Assembly: GCF_037023725.1 (NCBI RefSeq)
Contig: NZ_CP146077.1
Coordinates: forward strand, 2,765,001-2,829,000
DNA length: 64,000 nucleotides
Direction: 5' to 3'
Source of the DNA: Pseudomonas bubulae
GTDB taxonomy: Bacteria > Pseudomonadota > Gammaproteobacteria > Pseudomonadales > Pseudomonadaceae
Part shown: piece after piece, positions 34,168 through 43,499 of the stretch
Layout: the number at the start of each line of letters is the position of its first letter
How positions within the stretch are numbered: position 1 is the first letter of the stretch
Made by a program: the position numbers and the translations under genes
The notes under the pieces: generated by a model
Databases searched by the model: none
What the model was told of the DNA's origin: nothing
What the model saw: only the letters and a program-made list of their open reading frames with translations

Positions 34168-34506
34168 CCTGTTTGGGTGGGGCTTGCTTAACGGGTTGAT
34201 ATCATATCGCCATGCATGTTTTCTGTCGAGACGATGAGGTTGTTTTGTTGAGTGGTTAGAGTGGGTTAATTAGAGAATTAATTGGCGCCAATTTAATGGC
34301 TGTCAACTAAAGATGGATAAGAGTATTGAAGTTGCTATTGCGGAGGGGGTGTTGAGTGCGAATATGAAGGAAGAGTCACGGAGGGAGTAAGGGGCGGGAG
34401 GTACGGGGGGAGTGAAGCTATTAAGTGGGTGGGAGCGAGCCTGCTCGCGAAGTTTTAAAGAACATCGCGGGCAGGCTCGCTCCCACAGAGGTAGGGCGCT
34501 CTACTG
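34168..34506. other. Intergenic segment with a palindrome and a REP-like element
   Basis: Gene-free. AATTGGCGCCAATT at 34280-34293 is a perfect 14-base palindrome about 113 bases upstream of the membrane protein gene and may be an operator. The REP-like element follows at 34430-34487. A 25-codon frame at 34313-34390 lacks a ribosome-binding site. Confidence 0.5.
34430..34487. repeat. REP-like palindrome downstream of the exopolysaccharide locus
   Basis: TGGGAGCGAGCCTGCTCGCG from 34430 is mirrored by CGCGGGCAGGCTCGCTCCCA to 34485. It marks the boundary between the accessory region and the exopolysaccharide genes. Confidence 0.85.
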
Positions 34507-35895
34507 TCAGTAAATATCTTTCGAGATCAAAGTCAGCGGGGTCTTGATCATAATTTTGATATCGAGCCACAATGACCAGTTGTTGATGTAGTCGAGGTCA
34601 ATTTCTACTCGCTTCTGCATCTTTTCAATGGTATCGGTTTCACCACGGCAGCCACTGATTTGCGCCAGACCGGTAATGCCGGGCTTGATACGGTGACGGG
34701 CCATATAAGCGTGGATCTTGCCGGTGTAATAGTCGTTATGGGCAACGGCATGAGGGCGAGGCCCCACTAATGCCATATCGCCATGTAACACATTGAACAG
34801 TTGAGGCAGTTCGTCCAGCGAGGTACGGCGGATAAAGCGGCCAACGGCTGTTACGCGTGAATCGTTGCGGCTGGCTTGCTTGACGTGTTTGTCATCATGA
34901 ACTTGCATGGAGCGAAATTTCCACACCTTGATCACCTTGCCATTCCAGCCATGGCGATGCTGTTTAAACAGGATCGGGCCAGGGGAGGACAACTTCACGG
35001 CAATGGCAATCCCTGCAAGCACCGGGCTTAGGCAGATAATGGCCGCCAGTGACAGCGAGCGCTCCATCAATGCCTTGCTCAAGGCTGCAGTTGGATAGCT
35101 GGTAAGCGGGCTTTCATTCAAATGGATAGCAGGGCGGCCGCCAATTTCACTGACCGAATGGTTAAGCAACATCATGCTGTCCAGGTCTGGTACCCAGACA
35201 ACGTCGACATTCAAATCAAGCAGGTCAATATACAGTGCTTCAATACGCTGGGCTTCTTGCAGGGACAGCGAAATATAAAGCCGGCGGATATTATGTTCGG
35301 TAATCAGTGAGCGTAACTGGGTCAGTTCACCCACGATAAGTGGGGAATTGGTCGCGTCTTCAAAGGGGGAAGCGCTGACCACTCCGACTAATGGAAAGTG
35401 GTTTTGTTCAATAAAACTGTCAGCCAGTTTCAGGGCCACACCATCAGCACCAATAATAAGGCTGTTGTAATGATGGTTATTGCGCTGGTGATAAAACCTG
35501 GACAGTCGATGCAGGATCAAATACGGCGGCACTTGAATCAGAAAGCCCAGGGCGGCCCAGCTGAGCAGGGTTCCCCGGGAAAATAACTCGCCGGATTTCG
35601 TTACGAAACCGATGGTGCACAGGCACGCCAGGGTCAACATCCATCCAAGAAACAGGCGCACACAGCCGTTAAAAAGGGAGTGCCTTTTGTAGTAAACATG
35701 GGTGGCAGAATAGGCGGGCACTGATACCAGCAAGGTCAGAACGGCGAGGATGCGGTAATGGAAATCGACGCTGCCAAATTTGGTATAGACCAGTGCTACC
35801 AACAAGGCGATGACAAAGGCCATGGCGACAGACCACTGGCCCCAAAAAGTCAGCCCTCTGGCCACGGTTTTACGATCTAGACGTGTATGAATCAA
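34507..35895 (-). CDS. Undecaprenyl-phosphate glucose/galactose-1-phosphate transferase (WcaJ/PslA type)
   Basis: A 462-residue initiating transferase of exopolysaccharide synthesis. Four to five N-terminal hydrophobic segments (about residues 15-120), a CoA-binding-like Rossmann region (about 140-250) and the C-terminal bacterial sugar transferase domain (about 265-462) are present. Catalytic-domain motifs: GPILFKQHRHGWNGKVIKVWKFRSM in parts, RRTSLDELPQLFNVLHGDMALVGPRPHAVAHN in parts, and RHRIKPGITGLAQISGCRGET. It would load the first sugar phosphate onto undecaprenyl phosphate. The start appears to be TTG at 35895 with AAGG eight bases upstream. It reads in the same direction as the rest of the cluster but is separated from it by two regulator genes. 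Confidence 0.9.
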   Translation of the reverse strand: MIHTRLDRKTVARGLTFWGQWSVAMAFVIALLVALVYTKFGSVDFHYRILAVLTLLVSVPAYSATHVYYKRHSLFNGCVRLFLGWMLTLACLCTIGFVTKSGELFSRGTLLSWAALGFLIQVPPYLILHRLSRFYHQRNNHHYNSLIIGADGVALKLADSFIEQNHFPLVGVVSASPFEDATNSPLIVGELTQLRSLITEHNIRRLYISLSLQEAQRIEALYIDLLDLNVDVVWVPDLDSMMLLNHSVSEIGGRPAIHLNESPLTSYPTAALSKALMERSLSLAAIICLSPVLAGIAIAVKLSSPGPILFKQHRHGWNGKVIKVWKFRSMQVHDDKHVKQASRNDSRVTAVGRFIRRTSLDELPQLFNVLHGDMALVGPRPHAVAHNDYYTGKIHAYMARHRIKPGITGLAQISGCRGETDTIEKMQKRVEIDLDYINNWSLWLDIKIMIKTPLTLISKDIY

Positions 35896-36176
35896 GGTAG
35901 CAGCCTTGTGATAATGACTTGACTATAGGGGAGCAACTGACATGAATAAATCACAGCACTCTTCCATGTGCAGGCGTTGAGTGGCGCTATATCTGTAAAG
36001 CTATCGGCCACACGAAACGTTGATAATAAAGGTTCTCAGTAACAAGGGTTCGACGTTTTATAACAAGGCATTAAGCGGATGTTATTTTTAATAGAGCGAT
36101 AAAATACGACTTGCAGTGATGTCGATATAATGGCTAATTGCCTGTATCGGTAAGTTGCGTGATTGCTTTATGCCAG

Positions 36177-36818
36177 TTATTCGGCCATTTGCACATCTTG
36201 TACCAGGCAATAACCGCGGTTGCGTACCGAGCGAAACAGTCGCTCGCCAAAAACACCTTTAAACTTGCTCTGGAGTCGGCTGAGGCACATTTCCAGACCA
36301 CTGTAGCTGTATGTATCTTTATTGATGCCGATAATAAGTTCCTGTTTGCTGCAAATACGCTCATCTCTTTGGGCCAGAGTCTTGATCAGCAGCGACTCTA
36401 TAGCAGTAAGCTGTATGCAGGTGTGGTTATTGCACAGGCGATGTGCTGCTGAGCAAAACAACCAGGTATCAGGGCTGTTGGAATAGCGTGCGCTAGGCGC
36501 AAAGGCTGGAGAGGTCAGGGGAGTTTTCAAAGGAGGAATAACAGTCAGGCCCAGAGAGCAGGGGTGGATGTTCAGCAAGTGAGGCTTTATTGCCGTTATC
36601 AAGCTGGCTGCGTTAGATACATGATTGTTAGCAGGCACCATGCCACGCTGTGCATTTACCCAGCTATCCAATTGCAGCGTACGCCACTGCGAACTACTGC
36701 GTTCGCCGGTCTGTTGGCTAGCAGAGCTTTGTTTAAGGGCTGCGCTGGGTAAGCTATATGCAATCCAATTGTTATTGGCCGAGGGTATGTAAGCTGAGTA
36801 TCTGAGTGTTACCTTCAT
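36177..36818 (-). CDS. OmpR-type winged-helix protein lacking a receiver domain
   Basis: A 213-residue protein in which only the C-terminal 100 residues (about 115-205) are recognisable: a trans_reg_C winged helix with LTAIESLLIKTLAQRDERICSKQELIIGIN and the terminal ERLFRSVRNRGYCLV. The first 110 residues are low-complexity, Ser/Asn/Ala-rich and not a receiver domain. No transmembrane helix is seen, so it is not ToxR-like. It is immediately followed by the initiating transferase gene at 280 bases and preceded by a similar regulator; regulation of the exopolysaccharide locus is the obvious guess. Confidence 0.7.
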   Translation of the reverse strand: MKVTLRYSAYIPSANNNWIAYSLPSAALKQSSASQQTGERSSSQWRTLQLDSWVNAQRGMVPANNHVSNAASLITAIKPHLLNIHPCSLGLTVIPPLKTPLTSPAFAPSARYSNSPDTWLFCSAAHRLCNNHTCIQLTAIESLLIKTLAQRDERICSKQELIIGINKDTYSYSGLEMCLSRLQSKFKGVFGERLFRSVRNRGYCLVQDVQMAE

Positions 36819-36904
36819 GCTTCAACGTCTCCATTCGTCGGTGTCAGGCGGGTGCCAGTTGGCGAACTACAGCGCGCTGCAGCGCAGTTCATGAAGTAAT
36901 TGTT

Positions 36905-37609
36905 TTATTCCTGAATAGTGCCCCGACGCAGTCGATAGCCGAATGCGCGAACACTAAAGATCAATTCCAGGTGGTAGTATTTTTTTATCTTGGTTCTCAA
37001 GCGGCTAATGGTTTTTTCCAATGCTCGCGGGTCATAAAATACAATATTGGGGTCCAGGGTTTTAGCAATGCTGTCCTGACTCAGTGCATGCTGCGGCGCC
37101 TGTAACAGTGCGTCGATAATGATCATTTCAGTGTATGAAATATCAATTTTTTGACTGGCGCTGCATAATAAAAGCCGAGTGCGGTCAAGGGTTAGGTGGG
37201 TAGTTGTGGTCCAGTGTGACTCCGCTAAAGTGCGTGACAGTAATGCCTGCTTTTCCAGTGGATCCACCGGTAACTTTATACAGTGATCGGCGCCGGCAAG
37301 ATAATAATGGGTGCTGTTGAACGATTTGTTATGGGTTACCAGTATATAAATACAGGCGGCGTCATTGATTGTACGGATATGCTTAAGCAGCTCCAGGCTG
37401 TCATTAACAGCTTCAGGAGCATTCACCTCAATAAAAGCGGCTTCTGTGGTACTAAAATCGCAAGCCATATTCCCCAGCGTGTCGCAGGCGTCGAGATGCC
37501 TCACTTCAGCAGTGACAAGCTGTTTTATATCATCGACCAGCGCTTGGCTATAGACAAAATTAAGCGCTTTGGGGGCCTGAATATCGGTAGTGCATCCTGC
37601 AGCAAGCAT
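36905..37609 (-). CDS. Response-regulator-like protein with degenerate receiver and winged helix
   Basis: A 234-residue protein with the layout of an OmpR-family response regulator. The N-terminal part (about residues 15-115) resembles a receiver in its second half (LELLKHIRTIND, YILVTHNK, YYLAGADHCIKLPVDPLEKQALL, including the conserved Lys-x-Pro) but the position of the phospho-acceptor Asp reads IEVNAPEA, with no Asp. The C-terminal winged helix (about 135-230) ends SVRAFGYRLRRG. It therefore probably works without phosphorylation. Located 86 bases from the other winged-helix gene, both reading towards the initiating transferase. Confidence 0.72.
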   Translation of the reverse strand: MLAAGCTTDIQAPKALNFVYSQALVDDIKQLVTAEVRHLDACDTLGNMACDFSTTEAAFIEVNAPEAVNDSLELLKHIRTINDAACIYILVTHNKSFNSTHYYLAGADHCIKLPVDPLEKQALLSRTLAESHWTTTTHLTLDRTRLLLCSASQKIDISYTEMIIIDALLQAPQHALSQDSIAKTLDPNIVFYDPRALEKTISRLRTKIKKYYHLELIFSVRAFGYRLRRGTIQE

Positions 37610-37811
37610 ATCACCTAACCCAAGTACTTAGAGGCTGTGGGATTTTGCCATACAAGACAATAGTGAATCAGACATTTTATAACGTTTACTACATTTGGTG
37701 TTATTTCTACTGGCAATTATCGAGCTTATGCATATCGAAGGTCGATTTATCGAGATAAACCGCGTTGTTGGCAGTATAAATGAGCGTATCTAGCATGAAT
37801 TCACACATTAT

Positions 37812-38186
37812 TCAATGTAACTTTTCAGGTAGCGAGAAGCGCGAAGCTACTAGCAGGCCCAGTGCCACCCCGGCGGTATTGGCAAGTGAGTCGTAAAACG
37901 ACGCCGTGCGCAATGGAATAAGGGCCTTGGCATATTCAATCAACACCCCGACCAGTACGCAGCCGATGGCGATCCAGTGCAGCTTGACAGGCAAAAACGC
38001 AAGGCGGCAACTGAATGCCAGGACGAAAAAACCAATAAAGTGATGCAACTTGTCTTCCTGGCCATAAAGCTCTGGAATCGGCTGGCTGCGCAAGCCTGTA
38101 AACAGTAGGCCAGCGCACACGGCCATAAATAGCAGTGCACGCAGCCAAAATGGGAGATCAACCAGGCGCTGAATCAGCGGCTTCAC
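37812..38186 (-). CDS. VanZ-like family membrane protein
   Basis: A 124-residue membrane protein with four hydrophobic segments and the VanZ-family pattern DKLHHFIGFFVLAFSCRLAF (about residues 42-62) and YDSLANTAGVALGLLVASRF near the end. Start is GTG at 38186, overlapping the stop of the YjbH-like gene as GTGA, so it is co-translated as the last gene of the gfc-like operon. Function in polysaccharide loci is not established. Confidence 0.8.
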   Translation of the reverse strand: MKPLIQRLVDLPFWLRALLFMAVCAGLLFTGLRSQPIPELYGQEDKLHHFIGFFVLAFSCRLAFLPVKLHWIAIGCVLVGVLIEYAKALIPLRTASFYDSLANTAGVALGLLVASRFSLPEKLH

Positions 38187-40270
38187 TCGCTGATCTTCTC
38201 GAAGTTCTCATAGAAGGCATCACGATTGCGGCCATCGGTCATGGTATGCAGCGAGTACTGGCGATGCAGCATGGCGCCACCGTCTCGAGTCAGCGGGGCC
38301 CAGGCGATATTGGCACGGCTCATGGTCGACACACTCATCATCTCGTCAAACGGAATCGAGATATAGATGCCTTTGTCGAAACTACCTTCGCCGTATTCTT
38401 CCTTGGACGCAGTGGTACGAGTCACCCAGCCACCGAACTTCACGCCATTGGTGAATTCGCGGGAGATATCGATGGTGGTACCCCAGTCGCGGGCCAGATA
38501 ACGGCCGACGCTGACTGCGGCGTCCAGATCGAAGGGCAGCTTGGTGTAAGTGGTGACATGACCGGTTACTGTCCGGTAATCACGCAGGCCAAAGCCCTGG
38601 TCAAAGTCCCGTTGGCGCACATAGTTCAAATCGGCACCGATCGACCAGCGTTCGCTCATGGGGCGATACAAGAGTTCACCGCCGACACCGGCATACATGG
38701 ACTCCAGATAACCGCCATAGACCATGCCATACAGATCCTGATCCAGGCGTTTTGCCTTGTTAAGTTGCAAGGCGGGCATGGTGATATCGGAGGTGGTCAC
38801 ATACTGGCGCACGTCAGTGCGTACACGTGGCAGATTGCTGGATGCATCATAGGTAAACTTGTCATAGTTGTTCAGCAGGTTTGCACTTATCCCACCACTC
38901 GCCCAGGTACTTGGGGTAAAGCGGTATTGCCCTTCGGCATAGGCGCTGATCTGGTAGAGCAGGAAACCGTCTGGGCCACCCATATTTTGCTGGTAGCCCA
39001 GGCCAAAGCCATAGGTAAAGGGGTCGGGCTTGTGCTGATACAGGGTTTTATCATAGTGGGCCGTGGCGCGATTGACCTCGGTGGTGCGATGCAAATTAAC
39101 CAGATCCTGTTCGTTATTGACCACGTCGCGAAAGGTCGAGCGCGGGACGCTGATTTCTTCCACAGGCATGTCATAACGCTTGTTCACCATGGTGAACCAC
39201 TGGATCTGGTCGTTGGCGGTATTGTCCAGAATCCGGCTGGCCCGGCCTGCACCTTTGGCGGTGTAGAAGTACTTAGATTGCTCACCATATACCATCAGTT
39301 CGGAATCACGCTGGGCGATTCGCTCGACTTTATAGCCGGCATTGCTCTCCAGTTTTTTCGAGACCTCGGCCCAATCAACCTGGTCCAACCCTACAGTTGG
39401 CGCATTGGTTGGCAGCGGTTGGGCAGGTGGGTCGTAGGTTTTGGCTGGTGCCTTGCGGCTGACAAAATTAGTATGCAGGGTAATACCGAACAGGGCTGTA
39501 TTGCCTCGCTCCCAGCCTGCAGTGAGGTCGATATTTTCATTAAGTTTGTAGACTGCACCGATGTTAATGGGGGAGTCTTGTACATGGCTGCTGTTGAGTG
39601 GCTCATGTTTGTAATCGTTGCCGTCGAACTCTAATTTCAGACTCAAGGGCGCCCATGGAGTTTGATACACAACTCCTCCGAACAGGCTAGGCGAACCTCG
39701 GAAATACGAACTCGTATTAACATTACCAGCATTGCTATTACTGCTAGCAGGACGAGAGTCAAATCGGTCATCGATATAGCTCAGCGGATTCTCAAAGTCC
39801 CCTCGGTTGCCGATATAGCCCCAAGCTATGCCTAGACTGAAATCAAAATTATTATAGCGCTTGTTTGCCACAAAATATTCACTTGAAAACAGGCCGGTAC
39901 CGCCGATATCCAGAAATCCCAGTGCAACCTCAGGGAGCCAATGGCTTTCTTGCCAGAGTCGAGCTTTAGCATCGACTGCTTTATCCTTATAGCTCTGGTT
40001 ACCGCTAAATGACTTTGGGCCATACATGCGGTCTGTAATAGCAGTATAGCGAAACGTTCCTTCGAGCCACTCAAGAGGTTGCAAAGACAGGCTGTAGCGA
40101 GAATAAGGCTCTGTACGATTCGCGTTAAGGCTTAATTCGCCGGCCGGGGCCATACGTGCGGTGGGTGTTTGCAGCAGGCCAACACCACCAAAGTCATTCT
40201 GGGTATAGCGCGGTTCCGCATGGGCCAGGCTATAAGGTAACAAGGCGACAACAACAAAACGTAACTTCAA
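38183..40270 (-). CDS. YjbH/GfcD-like outer-membrane exopolysaccharide protein
   Basis: A 695-residue protein with a signal peptide (to about residue 18, LAHA|EPRY) and the repeated DUF940 architecture of YjbH/GfcD: the start QNDFGGVGLLQTPTARMAPAGELSLNANRTEPYSR in parts, the beta-rich first domain (about 20-270), and the second domain with GLGYQQNMGGPDGFLLYQI and WAPLTRDGGAMLHRQYSL near the end. It is expected to be an outer-membrane beta-barrel-like component for polysaccharide export or modification. The start is TTG at 40270, overlapping the GfcC-like stop as TTGA, with GAGG seven bases upstream. Confidence 0.85.
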   Translation of the reverse strand: MKLRFVVVALLPYSLAHAEPRYTQNDFGGVGLLQTPTARMAPAGELSLNANRTEPYSRYSLSLQPLEWLEGTFRYTAITDRMYGPKSFSGNQSYKDKAVDAKARLWQESHWLPEVALGFLDIGGTGLFSSEYFVANKRYNNFDFSLGIAWGYIGNRGDFENPLSYIDDRFDSRPASSNSNAGNVNTSSYFRGSPSLFGGVVYQTPWAPLSLKLEFDGNDYKHEPLNSSHVQDSPINIGAVYKLNENIDLTAGWERGNTALFGITLHTNFVSRKAPAKTYDPPAQPLPTNAPTVGLDQVDWAEVSKKLESNAGYKVERIAQRDSELMVYGEQSKYFYTAKGAGRASRILDNTANDQIQWFTMVNKRYDMPVEEISVPRSTFRDVVNNEQDLVNLHRTTEVNRATAHYDKTLYQHKPDPFTYGFGLGYQQNMGGPDGFLLYQISAYAEGQYRFTPSTWASGGISANLLNNYDKFTYDASSNLPRVRTDVRQYVTTSDITMPALQLNKAKRLDQDLYGMVYGGYLESMYAGVGGELLYRPMSERWSIGADLNYVRQRDFDQGFGLRDYRTVTGHVTTYTKLPFDLDAAVSVGRYLARDWGTTIDISREFTNGVKFGGWVTRTTASKEEYGEGSFDKGIYISIPFDEMMSVSTMSRANIAWAPLTRDGGAMLHRQYSLHTMTDGRNRDAFYENFEKISE

Positions 40271-41034
40271 GGTGCAACCTCAGCCAGCGGTTGGGTGGCG
40301 AGGAATTGCGCCAACTGCTCGTTTAAATCAGGTGTGGGCAAATCGGCATTGTCATTGCGCACGGGCACCAGAATCTTGCTGCCCGCCACGGCATACACGC
40401 CGTCCTCACGGTTCCAGGCAGCAATGGCAACACGCTTGTAAGTGCCATCAGGGTGAATCAGCCACAGGAAATCCGACTCGGCCTCTTTTAGCTGCGGGCA
40501 GCTGTCAAGGTAGTCGCGTACTTGCTGCAGAGGCTGATAGGGCAGGGTACAGTCGTGCTCCACGGCGCCCAGCACGGTCACGCTATTGGTGCGCGCCGGG
40601 TAACTAACCTTGTCGCCATCACTCACCAGGTAGTTGTGGGCAAAGCCGACTTCCAGCGCGACGGGGTCCAGGTTAACCACCTTACGGCCAGTGACAGGCA
40701 ATTGGCTGATGTCCTGGTGCAGACGTGCCGCCACCGCCGCGAGGCCATGGTTGTTACTGAGCAAGGCGCCGCGTTGCAGCATTTTCAGGTCAAACAGCAC
40801 GCCTACCTTGAGCCGTACTTGCTTCTCAACTTCCGGTTGATGCAGCCATGCGGCTGCCAGCCAGTAGCTTTCCGGATTGGGTTGGGCCTGGCTGATCACA
40901 TCCAGCAAACGCATACCGGGTTTAAAAGCCACGCTGACGGGTTTTAGCACATCCCCGCTAACAGACACGGCGGCCTGACTGATCGCGGTATGACTAAGCA
41001 GCACGCACAGGGCCATTTTTTTCAAAGAGATCAC
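40267..41034 (-). CDS. YjbG/GfcC-like periplasmic capsule protein
   Basis: A 255-residue exported protein with a signal peptide (MALCVLLSHTAISQAAVSVSG). Family features are KPGMRLLDVISQAQPNPESYWLAAAWLHQPEVEKQ (about residues 38-72, quoted in part) and the beta-grasp-like C-terminal domain with GSKILVPVRNDNADLPTPDLNEQLAQFLATQPLAE near the end. Start GTG at 41034 overlaps the preceding stop (GTGA) and has GGAGG upstream. In E. coli the protein is periplasmic and needed for group 4 capsule assembly. Confidence 0.85.
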   Translation of the reverse strand: MISLKKMALCVLLSHTAISQAAVSVSGDVLKPVSVAFKPGMRLLDVISQAQPNPESYWLAAAWLHQPEVEKQVRLKVGVLFDLKMLQRGALLSNNHGLAAVAARLHQDISQLPVTGRKVVNLDPVALEVGFAHNYLVSDGDKVSYPARTNSVTVLGAVEHDCTLPYQPLQQVRDYLDSCPQLKEAESDFLWLIHPDGTYKRVAIAAWNREDGVYAVAGSKILVPVRNDNADLPTPDLNEQLAQFLATQPLAEVAP

Positions 41035-41690
41035 TGGGTAGCCTCCCAGTCAGGGCGCAGATGGACAATGCGTAGCTCAAGCCCTGGCGTAACATATTGC
41101 TCGCTTTGCAGGATCACCCCGTCTTCGGGTCGCACCCAAAAATGGTTGGTGCCGCTAAAGCCCAGTGCCGGAACTTCAAATTTTTCATCGATGCGCTGCA
41201 GCACATAAGGCTTGTCAAGAATGGTCACGGTTTCCAGGCCTTTACGCACAAAGCGGCTATTCACCGCCAGGCCGACCTGTTCACCCTGATAGATATCGAT
41301 CCAGCGCGTGCTGCGCTCGCCATCCGCCACATGCTGCAAACCGCGCTTGAATGGTGACTGCCCGTCGAAACGGGTGCCATCCAGGGCGGGTTGCAGCCCG
41401 GTGGTACGAACCACCAGGCCGTTACGAATCAGCAATACTTGCTTGCCCGAGGCGACCCAGTACTGCAGGTCACCCTTCTGGCGAAGCCTGGCCATAACAC
41501 CTTCACTGGAAGGTGTGGTCACCAGGATTTGCGCATAAGGCACGGCCGCGACATCGGTTGCTGTCAATTGCAGCGGCTCCACGCCTTGAACGGCAGCCTT
41601 GAAAGTATCGAGTGAGCCTTGCATCAGCGGGCTACAGCCACACAGCAGCAGGCACGCCACCAGGCATGAGCGGTTACGAAGAATTTTCAA
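41031..41690 (-). CDS. YjbF/GfcB-like lipoprotein
   Basis: A 219-residue predicted outer-membrane lipoprotein: a signal sequence with lipobox LLLCGC (Cys about residue 19) and the YjbF family core (GLVVRTTGLQPALDGTRFDGQSPFKRGLQ around residues 88-116 and LGFSGTNHFWVRPEDGVILQSEQYVTPGLELRIVHLRPDW near the C-terminus, quoted in parts). The start seems to be TTG at 41690. Overlaps on the downstream side make it part of the gfc-like translational chain. Confidence 0.85.
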   Translation of the reverse strand: MKILRNRSCLVACLLLCGCSPLMQGSLDTFKAAVQGVEPLQLTATDVAAVPYAQILVTTPSSEGVMARLRQKGDLQYWVASGKQVLLIRNGLVVRTTGLQPALDGTRFDGQSPFKRGLQHVADGERSTRWIDIYQGEQVGLAVNSRFVRKGLETVTILDKPYVLQRIDEKFEVPALGFSGTNHFWVRPEDGVILQSEQYVTPGLELRIVHLRPDWEATQ

Positions 41691-41703
41691 AACGGCTCAA
41701 ACC

Positions 41704-42819
41704 TTATCGGCTGTTGGCTTCACTGAGGTTGTTACCGGCGGCGGCGCTGGTACCCAGAATGGTGGCCGATGGCAGCAGTTGGCTGATCAGGCGGTTCCAA
41801 CGGGTGACCTGAGCGGGGCCAACGTAAACGATGTCCTGAGGCTTGAGTTCAAAACGGTTGGCAATCGCAAAGGCAACTGGTGACTCGGCATCCAGTTGGT
41901 AGACCTTGGCCGGCTGAGTATCGATATTTTCAGCGCCACGAATCACATACAGTGCATTGCCGTTTGAGGTGGTTTGGTTCAAACCGCCGACAGAGCCGAT
42001 AACATCAGCCAGGCTCATGCGCTTGGTCTTAAATTTCACGGCTTGAGGCGCAAGGACTTCGCCCATAACATAAATCTTTTTGCGATCGTTATAAGGCAAG
42101 TACAACTGGTCGCCATCTTTAAGAAACACATTGTGCAACTGCGCGCCTTGGCCGTTGAGCGAGTCCAGATCAAGCGTGTATTCGCGACCGCCACGCGTGA
42201 GTACAAGTCCCGAAAGATCAGCATTCAGGGGATCAATTTCGGAGGCTCCCAGTGCTTCCACAACACTCACCGGGGATGTAGTAATAGGAATCGGGCCTGC
42301 CTTGATCACAGCGCCAGCGAGGATTGCCTTTTGGCTGGCAAAACGCAAAACGCTCAAATCAACCTGTGGACTGTCAACGTATTGCGCCAAACGCTGGGCA
42401 ATGGTGGCGCGCAATTCTTCGATGGTTTTACCCGCAGCATCGAGCTTGCCGATATACGGGTAGAAAATAGTGCCGTCCGGCCGCACCAGGCGACCATTCG
42501 CATCAATTTGTTGTTGCGGGCCCGAGGGCGCCGTCAGCTCAGGATGGTCCCAGACGGTGATATACAACACATCGTTGGCACCGATCCGGTAGGCCTGAGG
42601 CTTGAATGCCAGCAATTCTGCCGGCACCGAGCTTGACACGTAAGTCGCCGCGTTTTGCGCAATCAGCTTCGGAGTGATAGGGATCAACTCGACCCGACTG
42701 CTTTCAGGTGAGCCTTCAGTTCCGATCTCACTGGTATCCAGGTACTGACCGGGCGCAAACATACAACCTTGCAGGGCGAGCCCTGCAAGTACCGCGAGCG
42801 ACAAACTACGAATCATCAT
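41704..42819 (-). CDS. Wza/GfcE-like polysaccharide export lipoprotein
   Basis: A 371-residue outer-membrane polysaccharide export protein. A lipoprotein signal (LAGLALQGC, Cys about residue 19) precedes the Poly_export domain (YRIGANDVLYITVWDHPELTAPSG near residue 76) and SLBB domains (about 165-330). The C-terminal amphipathic helix expected for the outer-membrane ring is plausible around residues 340-360. Two adjacent ATGs at 42819 and 42816 are possible starts; neither has a strong ribosome-binding site. It would form the exit channel for the polymer and interact with Wzc. Confidence 0.9.
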   Translation of the reverse strand: MMIRSLSLAVLAGLALQGCMFAPGQYLDTSEIGTEGSPESSRVELIPITPKLIAQNAATYVSSSVPAELLAFKPQAYRIGANDVLYITVWDHPELTAPSGPQQQIDANGRLVRPDGTIFYPYIGKLDAAGKTIEELRATIAQRLAQYVDSPQVDLSVLRFASQKAILAGAVIKAGPIPITTSPVSVVEALGASEIDPLNADLSGLVLTRGGREYTLDLDSLNGQGAQLHNVFLKDGDQLYLPYNDRKKIYVMGEVLAPQAVKFKTKRMSLADVIGSVGGLNQTTSNGNALYVIRGAENIDTQPAKVYQLDAESPVAFAIANRFELKPQDIVYVGPAQVTRWNRLISQLLPSATILGTSAAAGNNLSEANSR

Positions 42820-42901
42820 TGAGGACACTTGTAAAGGAAACACATCAAAATCAAATGCCTGGAATTTCCAGGTGGTTTAGTCCTTTCGACCTGGCAGGTA
42901 C

Positions 42902-43219
42902 TTAGTTGGTACCGGTAGTGCCTGTGGTACCGGTAGTGCCTGTGGTGCCAGTAGTACCGCCGTTGCCACCACCGCCGCCACCACCGCCGCCCGAAGCTGC
43001 GGCTGCAATACCGGCTGCTGCGGCAACACCTAAACCTACTGCTGTTGTGGTGCTAACGCCACCCAGTACGCCGGTTTCGGTAGCTAAAGAGGTACCCGAA
43101 GTCGCATCTGCCGCTCCTTCTTCTGCGACAGGTGCGTTTGAAGTGGGGGCAACAGGCTCGGCTGCAAATGCAGAAGCGCTCAAGGCCAGGGCGAGGGCGG
43201 AAACGATAAATTTGTGCAT
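42902..43219 (-). CDS. YjbE/GfcA-like small secreted Gly/Thr-rich protein
   Basis: A 105-residue protein with a signal peptide (MHKFIVSALALALSASAFA|A), an Ala/Val-rich hydrophobic middle (GLGVAAAAGIAAAASG), a run of nine glycines and a C-terminal string of GTT repeats encoded by two exact 18-base tandem units (42908-42943). This matches the E. coli YjbE/GfcA layout that heads yjbEFGH. ATG has AAGGA at seven bases. In E. coli the protein's job is unknown; the low-complexity tail is expected to be length-variable. Confidence 0.8.
   Translation of the reverse strand: MHKFIVSALALALSASAFAAEPVAPTSNAPVAEEGAADATSGTSLATETGVLGGVSTTTAVGLGVAAAAGIAAAASGGGGGGGGGNGGTTGTTGTTGTTGTTGTN
42908..42943. repeat. 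18-bp tandem repeat inside the yjbE-like gene
   Basis: The unit GGTACCGGTAGTGCCTGT occurs twice without change, followed by a diverged third copy. It encodes part of the GTT-GTT tail. Confidence 0.9.
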
Positions 43220-43499
43220 GGGAAATCCTTTTGGTAAATAGACTGTGTAGATTGTAGTGCTTGAGTGCTCATATCAGATATTACGAATTTAGGCTTTACA
43301 GCGCTCAGGTGATAAATGACACGAAAAAAATTGCTCCCAAGCGGTTTTACTACAGAGATTATATTTCATAATAACACACTCAGAATACCTGCGTAGAGCG
43401 GTTCGGGTTGCTGACTTTTTATAACGCATCTGTTTACTTGTGGCGCTTGAGTCGTGGCAAGATGCCATTGGACTTTTATCGTAGCTGATCTTTAACAAA

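Noticed and set aside
34313..34390. 25-codon small gene
   Set aside because: No ribosome-binding site and no recognisable sequence; chance frame in an AT-rich gap.
42908..42943. CRISPR-like or satellite repeat
   Set aside because: Two contiguous 18-base units within a coding sequence with no spacers; it is a protein tail repeat.
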